This document shows, piece after piece, positions 8,521-16,298 of a DNA stretch of 64,000 nucleotides; the stretch's first letter is position 1, and every line of letters begins with the position of its first letter. The DNA is from Burkholderia sp. Ax-1719 (GTDB lineage Bacteria > Pseudomonadota > Gammaproteobacteria > Burkholderiales > Burkholderiaceae). The DNA lies in contig NZ_VWWJ01000028.1 in NCBI RefSeq assembly GCF_011753055.1, positions 27,419 through 91,418 on the forward strand, written 5' to 3'. A program made the translations under genes and the position numbers. The notes beneath the pieces were generated by a model. That model made no database searches. It was not told the origin of the DNA and saw only the letters and a list, made by a program, of their open reading frames with translations.

Positions 8521-8931
8521 CGTGTCCACCTCATCGAGTCTCGGTTTAGCTGTAGAAGTCGCGCGTTGTATTGGGCGTTGTATTGCGCGCGTTTATTTAT
8601 TTCTCTGCTTCTGGTTATGCCTTTAGCGTTCGTTCGCAGACCCAGGGGGATTGCGATGTTGCATCCGGGCGAGCGAGATCAGCAATCGCTGTGCCGCTGG
8701 TTTGCCAACCCGCGGGCGAAGTCGTAACCAGGCGTAACGGCAGCAAGGCGAGATGGCGCGCAGCAAGGCTGCTGCGCGTGCGGTCGAATGAGCGAAGAGA
8801 ATAGAGAAAGAGATCCAGGCGCGCCGTTGATCGGCTTTAAGCGATCTTTAAACGCGCTTTAAAAGGACATTAAGCGAATTGCGAGCGAATCGTCGTGCCG
8901 TTGCTGGCGACTTTTACAAATACAGCGGGAT
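8521..8931. other. Intergenic region upstream of the DUF4397 gene
   Basis: 411 bp with no credible gene on either strand. It holds the four-fold 11-bp repeat at 8835-8873 (listed separately) and a short direct repeat CAATACAACGC (minus-strand sense), twice near 8553-8580, just upstream of the lipoprotein gene. No clear terminator for the antiporter operon was seen. Confidence 0.6.
8835..8873. promoter_or_regulatory. Four direct CTTTAA-type repeats with exact 11-bp period
   Basis: CTTTAA at 8835, 8846 and 8857 and CATTAA at 8868, each 11 bp apart with 5-bp spacers. Direct hexamer repeats on an 11-bp period are the usual binding pattern of OmpR-type response regulators, and the TTTAAG-N5-TTTAA form resembles PmrA/QseB boxes. 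It lies about 315 bp upstream of the DUF4397 gene. Confidence 0.5.
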
Positions 8932-9381
8932 TCACGCGCCTTGATCGGGCTCACGCGTCGGGCGCGTGTTTTGCGCAATGCCGGTCGACGCTGCGCTTTC
9001 GCTTTCACCTTCTTCATGTTCGCGCGTATCGCCCTGCTCGGCGCAGGCGCCCGTTGCGGGCGGGCGGCCGCGCGTGACGCCCGAGAGCGGCACGCGTTGC
9101 TGAATGCCCGCTTTCGCGAGCATGTGCGCGCTGATTGGCGCAGTGAGAAATAGAAATGCGGGAATCAGCAATTCATGCAGGCTTGCGTAATTGTTGTGAG
9201 CGCTGAAGTAGATCACCGAGGCGAGCACGATGCCGCCCACGCCCAGCGTGGTGGATTTGGTCGGGCCATGCAGACGCATGAAGAAGTCGGGCAGGCGAAA
9301 CAGCCCGATTGCGCCGATCAGCGTAAACAGGCTGCCCACGAGCAGCAGCACGGACACGATCGCTTCGACGACGGTTTGCAT
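8932..9381 (-). CDS. mrpG: Mrp-type cation/H+ antiporter subunit G
   Basis: 149 residues. The first 90 match MrpG/MnhG/PhaG: a first membrane helix VVEAIVSVLLLVGSLFTLIG, the conserved LPDFFMRLHGPTKSTTLGV, then two further helices ending near AHMLAKAG. Mrp subunits form one large inner-membrane complex exchanging Na+ or K+ for protons. The start chosen is the ATG at 9381, 26 bp after mrpF ends. The last 50 residues are a hydrophilic, Glu/Thr-rich tail beyond the common MrpG length (about 100-125), probably cytoplasmic and disordered. Last gene of the operon. Confidence 0.9.
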   Translation of the reverse strand: MQTVVEAIVSVLLLVGSLFTLIGAIGLFRLPDFFMRLHGPTKSTTLGVGGIVLASVIYFSAHNNYASLHELLIPAFLFLTAPISAHMLAKAGIQQRVPLSGVTRGRPPATGACAEQGDTREHEEGESESAASTGIAQNTRPTREPDQGA

Positions 9382-9407
9382 CGGCGGGCCTTTTTCCTTT
9401 GCTTCGA

Positions 9408-9683
9408 TTAGTTGAGCTCGATGATGTCGCCGCGCTGCAGATACTTCGTCAGCGCGACGGTGCCGACGAAGCCCATCACGGCGATCAGCAGCGCGGCTTC
9501 GAAGAACACGGTCGAGCGCAGGCTGATGCCGTACACCACGATCAGCGCGATGGCGTTGATGTTGAGCGTGTCGAGTGCAACGATGCGATCGGGCAGCGAA
9601 GGGCCGCGCAACAGGCGCACGAGCGTGAGCAGGAACGCGACGCCGAGGATCGCGAACGAGACCGGAATCACGATGGCTAGCAT
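9408..9683 (-). CDS. mrpF: Mrp-type cation/H+ antiporter subunit F
   Basis: 91 residues with three membrane helices (about 1-22, 35-52, 60-80) and the conserved RLLRGPSLPDRIVALDTL loop, a hallmark of MrpF/MnhF/PhaF. It is a small structural subunit of the antiporter in the inner membrane. The gene overlaps the end of mrpE by 7 bp, indicating translational coupling. Confidence 0.92.
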   Translation of the reverse strand: MLAIVIPVSFAILGVAFLLTLVRLLRGPSLPDRIVALDTLNINAIALIVVYGISLRSTVFFEAALLIAVMGFVGTVALTKYLQRGDIIELN

Positions 9684-10171
9684 GCGAATATCTCCAGCAG
9701 CGGGGCTTCATAACGGGACTTGATCGAGGCGACGAGCGCGGCTTCGTCGGCCAGATCGAGGACGTGCACGATCAGGCGCGTGCGGTCGTCGCTGAGTTCG
9801 GCGCAGAGCGTACCGGGGCTAAGCGAGACGATGCTGATGAGCGCCGTGAGTGCGATTTCGTGTGTGCTGTCGAGCGGCACTTCGATAAAGGCCGGGCGCA
9901 GACGCTTTGTGGGGCCTAGCACGAGCAGCGCCACTTCCACGTTGGCCACGACGATATCGACCAGCACGTGGCCGAATAGACGCAGCAGCAGCCACGGCTT
10001 GCCAAAGCGCACCGGCTGCAGCCACAGACCTTCGCCAATGCAGAAAGCGATCACGATGCCGAGCACCGCACCGAGCAGCAGGTTGCCCGGCGAGACGTCG
10101 TTCATCAGCAGGACCCAGCAGACGAGCAGCACGGCGCTGAGCCAGGGATGCGGAAAGAGGCGTTTGAGCAT
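9677..10171 (-). CDS. mrpE: Mrp-type cation/H+ antiporter subunit E
   Basis: 164 residues from the ATG at 10171, with GGAGG eight bases upstream and only 5 bp after mrpD ends. Two to three N-terminal helices (LSAVLLVCWVLLMNDVSPGNLLLGAVLGIVIAF split around residue 28) precede FGKPWLLLRLFGHVLVDIVVANVEVALLVL and the cytoplasmic SLSPGTLCAELSDDRTRLIVHVLDL segment that is conserved in MrpE. Needed for assembly of the multisubunit antiporter. The same frame stays open far upstream, but that part is antisense noise within mrpD. Confidence 0.92.
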   Translation of the reverse strand: MLKRLFPHPWLSAVLLVCWVLLMNDVSPGNLLLGAVLGIVIAFCIGEGLWLQPVRFGKPWLLLRLFGHVLVDIVVANVEVALLVLGPTKRLRPAFIEVPLDSTHEIALTALISIVSLSPGTLCAELSDDRTRLIVHVLDLADEAALVASIKSRYEAPLLEIFAC

Positions 10172-10176
10172 GTTGT

Positions 10177-11814
10177 TCAGCCTCCACTTGCAGGCGTAGC
10201 CGCCGATGCAGCCGATGCGGCCGGCAGGATCGCGTGCACGTACGCGGAGCGATCGAATAGCTGGGCGGCGGTGGCGTCGAGATACTGACGCAGCGACCCC
10301 GCGCCCAGCGTGGCCGCCGCCACGCAGCCCAGCAGCAGCGCACAGGCCGCGAGCTTTGCCGAACTGCCGCGCGGTGCGCGCGCCGGGGCGCTTGCGGCGG
10401 CGCGCGCGGCGGGTTCGGCCCATAGCAGGCGCGTGCCGGTGCGGCTCAACGCAACGATCAGCAGCAGGCTGGACGCCAGCACGGCGGGCCACAGTATGAC
10501 CGCGTCGCTCATCGGCGTGGCTGCGAGCACCATCGCCTTGCCCAGAAAGCCCGAGAGCGGCGGCAGACCTGCCGCGCCCACGGCTGCGACCAGATACAGC
10601 ACTCCCGCGACGTTGGAAGGCCAGGGCGCATGCGTCGCGCGCGCCGCCGCGACGGCCGCGCCGTCGGATTCCGGCGAGATCGCGGCTGCTGCGGCGTCGT
10701 CGAGTGCTTCGAGCGAAGCGGGCTCCAGCGTATCCGTCGTCGCGACCGCTTCCGGTTCGAGCGTATCGGCAAGCAGGAACAGCGCGCCCGAACACAGCGT
10801 CGTGCTGATGAGGTAGTAGAGCAGCGCGCTCCACGCGAGCGGCGTCTGCTGCGTGATGGCGGCGATCAGCAATCCCACCGAGACGAGGACCAGATAGCCG
10901 GTCGTGGTCTTGAGGCTCGATACGGCGAGCGCACCCAACGCGCCAAACACGATCGTCGCGATGGCGAGCCACCATGCCCAGTCGCGCATGAAGGCATCGA
11001 GCACGCCGCCCGCGCCCAGCCCGAACACGAGCGCGTCGCAACGCAGCATCGCGTAGATGCCCACCTTGGTCATGATCGCGAACAGCGCCGCCACCGGCCC
11101 GATGGCGCTGCGATACGCCTGTGGCAGCCAGAACGACATCGGGAACACGGCGGCCTTGAGGCCGAACACCAGCATCAGCGTCGCGCCCGCGAAGCGCGCG
11201 AGTGGCAGCGTGGCGGGATCGAGGTGCGCAAGACGCTCGCCCATATCGGCCATGTTGAGCGTGCCCGTGATGCCGTACAGCACGCCCAGCGCAATCAGAA
11301 AGAACGACGAGCCGACGAGGTTCATCAGCAGATAGTGCAGGCCATTGCGCACGCGCCGTGTACCGCCGCCGTGCAGCAGCAGCGCGTAGGAAGCGATCAG
11401 CAGCAGTTCGAAGAACACGAACAGATTGAACAGATCGCCCGCGAGAAACGCGCCGTTCAGGCCCATCAACTCGAACTGGAACAGCGCGCGGAAATAGCGG
11501 CCGCGCCGCGCGTCGGCGCTTGAGGTGCCCAGCAGGCAGCAGCAGGCCAGCACGGCGGTCAGCAGGAGCATCAGCGCGCCTAGCCGGTCGAGTTGCAGCA
11601 CGATGCCGAACGGCGCAGGCCACGCGCCCAGCGCGTAAGTGGCGATCTCGCCTTGCGCTGCGTGCGCGGTTAAAAAGCCGGCCACGGGCAACAGCGCGAC
11701 GATGGCCACGGCATTGATCGCGCGTTGCAGACGCTTCGCGCGCACCGGCAGCGCGACGATGGCGCCCGCCGCGAACAGCGGGATCAGGATCGGGAGCAGA
11801 AGGGCGTGGTTCAT
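10177..11814 (-). CDS. mrpD: Mrp-type cation/H+ antiporter subunit D
   Basis: 545 residues, many membrane helices, belonging to the NuoM/NuoN-like proton-channel family. GDLFNLFVFFELLLIASYALL and FGLKAAVFPMSFWLPQAYRSAIGPVAALFAIMTKVGIYAM contain the conserved Glu and Lys of the proton path. The start overlaps mrpC by 4 bp (ATGA). An Ala/Glu-rich insertion of about 50 residues, with the imperfect repeat DTLEPEAVATT / DTLEPASLEAL, interrupts the membrane core near residues 350-400; I do not recall it from other MrpD proteins. With MrpA it forms the main ion-translocating part of the complex. Confidence 0.93.
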   Translation of the reverse strand: MNHALLLPILIPLFAAGAIVALPVRAKRLQRAINAVAIVALLPVAGFLTAHAAQGEIATYALGAWPAPFGIVLQLDRLGALMLLLTAVLACCCLLGTSSADARRGRYFRALFQFELMGLNGAFLAGDLFNLFVFFELLLIASYALLLHGGGTRRVRNGLHYLLMNLVGSSFFLIALGVLYGITGTLNMADMGERLAHLDPATLPLARFAGATLMLVFGLKAAVFPMSFWLPQAYRSAIGPVAALFAIMTKVGIYAMLRCDALVFGLGAGGVLDAFMRDWAWWLAIATIVFGALGALAVSSLKTTTGYLVLVSVGLLIAAITQQTPLAWSALLYYLISTTLCSGALFLLADTLEPEAVATTDTLEPASLEALDDAAAAAISPESDGAAVAAARATHAPWPSNVAGVLYLVAAVGAAGLPPLSGFLGKAMVLAATPMSDAVILWPAVLASSLLLIVALSRTGTRLLWAEPAARAAASAPARAPRGSSAKLAACALLLGCVAAATLGAGSLRQYLDATAAQLFDRSAYVHAILPAASAASAATPASGG

Positions 11815-12194
11815 GCGCCGAGCGTCTCCTGTTCGCGTGTGGCCTTGCCGCCGTTACTGCTACTGCTTTCGCCGATGGCGTCGCCGTTGACGTGATCGCT
11901 GCCCGTCATCGCGAGCGAGCGCAGCGCGAGGACGACCGTGAAGGCCGTCATCGCAAAGCCGATCACGATGGCCGTGAGCACCAGCGCTTGCGGCACGGGA
12001 TCGGCATATTGCGCGCCGGGCGCAATGACGGGCGGCTTGCCGGTCGACAGTCTGCCCATGCCGAGCAGGAACAGATTGATCGCATACGAAAACAGCGTGA
12101 TGCCGAGGATCACGGGGAACACGCGCGCGCACAGCAGCAGATAGATGCCGCTGGCGCACAGCACGCCGATTGCGGCGGCGAAGGCGGCTTCCAT
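11811..12194 (-). CDS. mrpC: Mrp-type cation/H+ antiporter subunit C
   Basis: 127 residues, NuoK-like: three helices (about 4-22, 27-48, 68-92) with GIYLLLCARVFPVILGITLFSYAINLFLL and PVPQALVLTAIVIGFAMTAF, both conserved in MrpC/MnhC/PhaC. The ATG overlaps the stop of the preceding gene by one base (TGATG), and its own stop overlaps mrpD by four, so translation is coupled across the operon. The tail after residue 98 is polar and Ser-rich. Confidence 0.93.
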   Translation of the reverse strand: MEAAFAAAIGVLCASGIYLLLCARVFPVILGITLFSYAINLFLLGMGRLSTGKPPVIAPGAQYADPVPQALVLTAIVIGFAMTAFTVVLALRSLAMTGSDHVNGDAIGESSSSNGGKATREQETLGA

Positions 12195-14995
12195 CAGCTT
12201 TTCTCCACGGATTGCATATCCTTGTCGCGCACGCCCAGGTGCGAAACGATCGTCAGCGTCGTGCCCACTACCGCACCCAGCACACCCAGATCGAAGAGCA
12301 TGGCCGTACTCAATTCGATTTCACCGATCAGCGGCAAATGGAAATGTCCGAACGAACTGGTGAGGAACGGATACCCGAAGGCGAGGCTACCTAAACCCGT
12401 TGCGGCCGCAACCAGAAGGCCAAGCCCCGCGAGCGCGCGATACTGGATGCGGATGCGCGATTCGGTCCAGAGCACGCCGCTCGCCACGTATTGCAGCAGC
12501 AGAGCAACCGACACAATCAGCGAAGCGATGAAGCCGCCGCCGGGCAGATTGTGGCCGCGCAGGAACACGAACACGGCAACCAGCATGGTGAGCGGCAGCA
12601 TCAGTCGCGCAAGGATCGCCAGCAGCAGCGGATGCGATTGCGACGACCACGGCAGGCCGCCTGGTCCCGTGCCCGGCGCCTTCAGACGCAGGCCGCGCAG
12701 CAGCGCCTTGACGGCCAGGCCCGCGACCACCAGCACGCTCACTTCGACCATCGTATCGAAGCCGCGAAAATCCACCAGGATCACGTTCACCACGTTATGC
12801 CCGCCGCTGCCGGGCAAGGCATTGGCGAGGAAATACGGCGCGATGCCTTGCGCCGGCTCGCGCGTCATCACTTCATACGCCACGCTGCCAAGCAGGCCGC
12901 CGCCCATCAGCGCGAGCAGGCCGTTGCGCAGGCGCACGGGAATCGTTTCGACCACCGGCTGCAGATTGGGCAGGAAGTAGATCGCCAGCACCAGCAGCAG
13001 CACCGTGACGACTTCCACCGACACCTGCGTGAGTGCGAGATCGGGCGCGGAAAAGCGCGCGAAGGCGAGTGTGACGAGCAGACCGCAGGTGCTCAGCATG
13101 ATGAGCGCATAGAGCGTGTGCTGGCGCACCAGCACCACGCCCACCGCAAGCAGCGCCATCAGTACGAGGCCGCAGAGTGTGAGCGCGTCGATGGGCAGCG
13201 GCGCGAGGGTGCCGCCCCATGCGCCGAGTGCGAAGAAATACGCGCCCGGCACGATCAGCATCGCCGCGATCATCCAGGACAGGTAGGCGGGCAGAGAACG
13301 CGTTTCGAACACGCGCACGATCACCGCTGCGCCTTTTTCGAGGCGTTGCACCAGGCGGTCGAAGCCCTCGCTCGCGTTCATGTCCGAGAGCACCGAGCGA
13401 TGATGGCGGAACGCATCGCGACGCAGGAAGAACAGTGCCGCGCCCGCCGCGAACGACACCACGCTCATGATGAGCGGCGTGTTGATGCCGTGCCAGATGC
13501 TCAGGCTGTAGTCGGGCAGTTTGCCACCCAGTGTGAACCACGCCGCCGAGGCGAGCAGGCGGCCAATCGTGTGCTGCGGAAACAGGCCGATCAGCAGACA
13601 GATCACGACGAGAATTTCCACCGGCAGTTTCATGAAGCGCGGCGGCTCATGAGGCGGATAGTGGGGCAGATCGTGCGGCGTCGCGCCATCGAAAAACACG
13701 CCCCACACGAAGCGCAGCGAATACGCAACGGAGAGCGCCGCCGCTGCGATTGCCACCACCGGAATCGCCCAGTTGAACGGACCGAACATGCCTTGCGCGA
13801 GCGTTTCGCCGAAGAACATTTCCTTCGATAGAAAACCGTTGAGCAAGGGCACGCCGGCCATCGCCAGCGAAGCCACGCTCGCGAGCACGGCCGTATGCGG
13901 CATGGTCTTGCGCAGGCCGCGCAGGCGCCCGAGATCGCGCGTGCCGGTTTCATGATCGATGATGCCCGCGGCCATGAAGAGCGACGCCTTGAAGACGGCG
14001 TGATTCACCGTGTGAAACAGCGCGGCGACGGTGGATAGCTGCGTGTCGAGGCCGAACAGCAACACGATCAGGCCGAGATGGCTGATCGTCGAATAGGCCA
14101 GCAGGCCTTTCAGATCGCGCTGGAATAGCGCCATCGACGCGCCGCCCACGAGAGTGACCAGGCCAACCAGCGTGGCCGTATAGGTCCACAGATCGGTGCC
14201 TTCGAAGATCGGGTAGAGGCGCGCGAGCAGGAACACGCCGGCCTTCACCATCGTCGCCGAATGGAGGTAGGACGAAACAGGCGTGGGCGCGGACATCGCA
14301 TGCGGCAGCCAGAGGTGAAACGGAAACTGCGCCGACTTCGTGAACGCCGCAAGTAGCGTGAGCAGCAGAATCGCCGGATAAAGCGGATCGTGCTGGATTC
14401 TGGGCGCTTGCGCGAGCACGTCGTTGAGTTCGTAGCTGCCGCACACATGCCCGATCAGCAGCACCGCCGCGAGCAGCGCGAGACCGCCCGCGCCCGTGAT
14501 GGTGAGCGCCATGCGCGCTCCGCGCCGTCCATCGGGCCGCGACGGCCAGAAGCCGATCAGCAGGAACGAGACCAGACTCGTCAGTTCCCAGAAGATCACG
14601 AGCAGCAGCAGATTGTTCGCCAGCACCACGCCCAGCATCGCGCCCATGAAGAGCAGGAGCAGCAGATAGAGGCGCGGCAGCGCGTCATTGCCCGCGAGGT
14701 AGTAACGCGCGTAGATGAATACCAGCAGGCCGATGGCGAGCACCAGCAGCGCGAACATGAAGGAAAGGCCGTCGAGACGCAGTGAAAGCGCGAGGCCGAT
14801 GTCGGGCACCCATTCGCGCCGCCATTGCATGACGCCGAAGGTGGCCATGCCTACGCGCTCGCTCAGCAGCAGGCCGAGACCGAACAGCGCCGCCGCAAAC
14901 GCGATCCATGTCGAGAGCGGGCGCAGACGGGCAGGCATGAGCGCGACCAGCGCCGCCGCGATGAACGGAAGTACGACCAGCCACCCCAATGCCAT
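12194..14995 (-). CDS. mrpA: Mrp-type cation/H+ antiporter, fused subunits A and B
   Basis: 933 residues from the ATG at 14995, with GGAGAG upstream. The first 500 residues are the NuoL-like MrpA core (LLLLVIFWELTSLVSFLLIGFW, KSAQFPFHLWLPHAMSAPTPVSSYLHSATMVKAGVFLLAR), followed by MrpA C-terminal helices and, from about residue 790, an MrpB domain (FLRGHNLPGGGFIASLIVSVALLLQY). The A-B fusion makes this a group-2 Mrp system (A'CDEFG order), like Pha of rhizobia, which moves K+ or Na+ out in exchange for H+. It is the first gene of a six-gene operon; no dedicated regulator is next to it. Confidence 0.94.
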   Translation of the reverse strand: MALGWLVVLPFIAAALVALMPARLRPLSTWIAFAAALFGLGLLLSERVGMATFGVMQWRREWVPDIGLALSLRLDGLSFMFALLVLAIGLLVFIYARYYLAGNDALPRLYLLLLLFMGAMLGVVLANNLLLLVIFWELTSLVSFLLIGFWPSRPDGRRGARMALTITGAGGLALLAAVLLIGHVCGSYELNDVLAQAPRIQHDPLYPAILLLTLLAAFTKSAQFPFHLWLPHAMSAPTPVSSYLHSATMVKAGVFLLARLYPIFEGTDLWTYTATLVGLVTLVGGASMALFQRDLKGLLAYSTISHLGLIVLLFGLDTQLSTVAALFHTVNHAVFKASLFMAAGIIDHETGTRDLGRLRGLRKTMPHTAVLASVASLAMAGVPLLNGFLSKEMFFGETLAQGMFGPFNWAIPVVAIAAAALSVAYSLRFVWGVFFDGATPHDLPHYPPHEPPRFMKLPVEILVVICLLIGLFPQHTIGRLLASAAWFTLGGKLPDYSLSIWHGINTPLIMSVVSFAAGAALFFLRRDAFRHHRSVLSDMNASEGFDRLVQRLEKGAAVIVRVFETRSLPAYLSWMIAAMLIVPGAYFFALGAWGGTLAPLPIDALTLCGLVLMALLAVGVVLVRQHTLYALIMLSTCGLLVTLAFARFSAPDLALTQVSVEVVTVLLLVLAIYFLPNLQPVVETIPVRLRNGLLALMGGGLLGSVAYEVMTREPAQGIAPYFLANALPGSGGHNVVNVILVDFRGFDTMVEVSVLVVAGLAVKALLRGLRLKAPGTGPGGLPWSSQSHPLLLAILARLMLPLTMLVAVFVFLRGHNLPGGGFIASLIVSVALLLQYVASGVLWTESRIRIQYRALAGLGLLVAAATGLGSLAFGYPFLTSSFGHFHLPLIGEIELSTAMLFDLGVLGAVVGTTLTIVSHLGVRDKDMQSVEKS

Positions 14996-15169
14996 TCGAT
15001 GCTCTCCGGGAATTCGACCGCGCGTGTCTGGACGATGCGTGTCGTTTGCCCCTTGCCCCTGGCCGCTAGACGCGACAGGGGCCGGTCGACCGCAGATCAC
15101 GATCATAGCCGCAAACGGGGACGGAGTTCATCTATGTGGCATGAACGCAAACATGCATGCCAGGCAGGT

Positions 15170-16297
15170 TCAGGCCATGCGGCTAAGCGTCTTGCGAAAG
15201 CGCGCAAGCGAGAGCGCAAACAGCACGCTGCCGATCACGGCGAGCCACAGGAACGGCTGCCATACCACGGCGATACCCGCGCCGCGAAACAGGATCGCCT
15301 GGCCTAGCTCGACGAAGTGCGTGGTGGGCGCGGCGAGCATGATGTTCTGCACGAATTCGGGCATGCTTTCGCGCGGCGTGCTGCCGCCCGAGAGCATCTG
15401 CAGCGGCAGCAGCACGAGCACCAGCAACATGCCGAACTGCGGCATGCTGCGCGCGAGCGTGGCCATGAAAATCCCCATCGACGTGGTTGCGAACAGATGC
15501 AGCGCCGCGCCCGCGAGAAAGAGCGCCACCGACCCTTCGATCGGCACATGCAGTGCGCCGCGCACGATGAAAGTGAGCGAGAGCGCGGCGGCCACCAGCA
15601 CGACCAGACCCATCGACCAGACCTTGGCGACCATGATTTCGGTGGGCGTGACGGGCATCACGAGCAGATGCTCGATGGTGCCGTGCTCGCGTTCGCGGAT
15701 CAGCGCCGCGCCCGTGAGGATGATGGATAACATGGTGACGTTGTTGATGATCTCCATCAGCGAGCCGAACCACGCCTGCGTGAGATTCGGGTTGAAGCGC
15801 ATGCGCACTGCGAGATCGACGGGCAATTCCGTGGGTGCGCGATAGCGGTTGACGAATTCGGTGGCTTCGTCGTTGATCATCTGCTGGATGTAGCTGCTGC
15901 CTGTGAACGCCTGGCTCATGCGCGTGGCGTCCACGTTGAGCTGGATTTCGGCGGCGCGTCCCGCAAGCACGTCGCGCTGCAGATTGGGCGGGATATTGAG
16001 TACGAAGGTGTAGTTGCCCGCGTCCATGCCGCGATCGGCCTGTTCGGGCGTGACGGCTTGCGGCACCATGAAATGCGGCGGATAGAACGCGTGAATGATG
16101 CGCTGGGACAGGGGCGACACATCGTTGTCGATCACGGCGATGGGCGCCATATGCAGCGATTCGGGCCGCGATGTCGCCGAGGAATAGATCATCGCCGTGA
16201 ACGAGAACACGATGAGGATCAGCAGCATGGGATCGCGCGCGAGGCTCCACAATTCCTTCACGCCCAGGCGATAGATATTGGCGAGGTGGCGGCGCAT
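15170..16297 (-). CDS. ABC-2 type exporter permease (YhhJ/YbhR-like)
   Basis: 375 residues: an N-terminal helix (about 24-42), a large outer domain (about 45-175) and five C-terminal helices, the ABC2_membrane_3 pattern. REREHGTIEHLLVMPVTPTEIMVAKVW is the conserved cytoplasmic motif of the family and MLSGGSTPRESMPEF lies between the last helices. It starts 1 bp after the stop of the double-ATPase gene and ends a four-gene export operon. It should pair with the fused permease of that protein to form the membrane channel of a tripartite ABC pump; the exported compound is unknown. Confidence 0.9.
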   Translation of the reverse strand: MRRHLANIYRLGVKELWSLARDPMLLILIVFSFTAMIYSSATSRPESLHMAPIAVIDNDVSPLSQRIIHAFYPPHFMVPQAVTPEQADRGMDAGNYTFVLNIPPNLQRDVLAGRAAEIQLNVDATRMSQAFTGSSYIQQMINDEATEFVNRYRAPTELPVDLAVRMRFNPNLTQAWFGSLMEIINNVTMLSIILTGAALIREREHGTIEHLLVMPVTPTEIMVAKVWSMGLVVLVAAALSLTFIVRGALHVPIEGSVALFLAGAALHLFATTSMGIFMATLARSMPQFGMLLVLVLLPLQMLSGGSTPRESMPEFVQNIMLAAPTTHFVELGQAILFRGAGIAVVWQPFLWLAVIGSVLFALSLARFRKTLSRMA

Positions 16298-16298
16298 C

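Noticed and set aside
9677..11623. A 648-codon minus-strand frame spanning mrpE and much of mrpD
   Set aside because: Only the last 164 codons (mrpE) are real; the rest lies out of frame inside mrpD and is Arg/Ala-rich noise.
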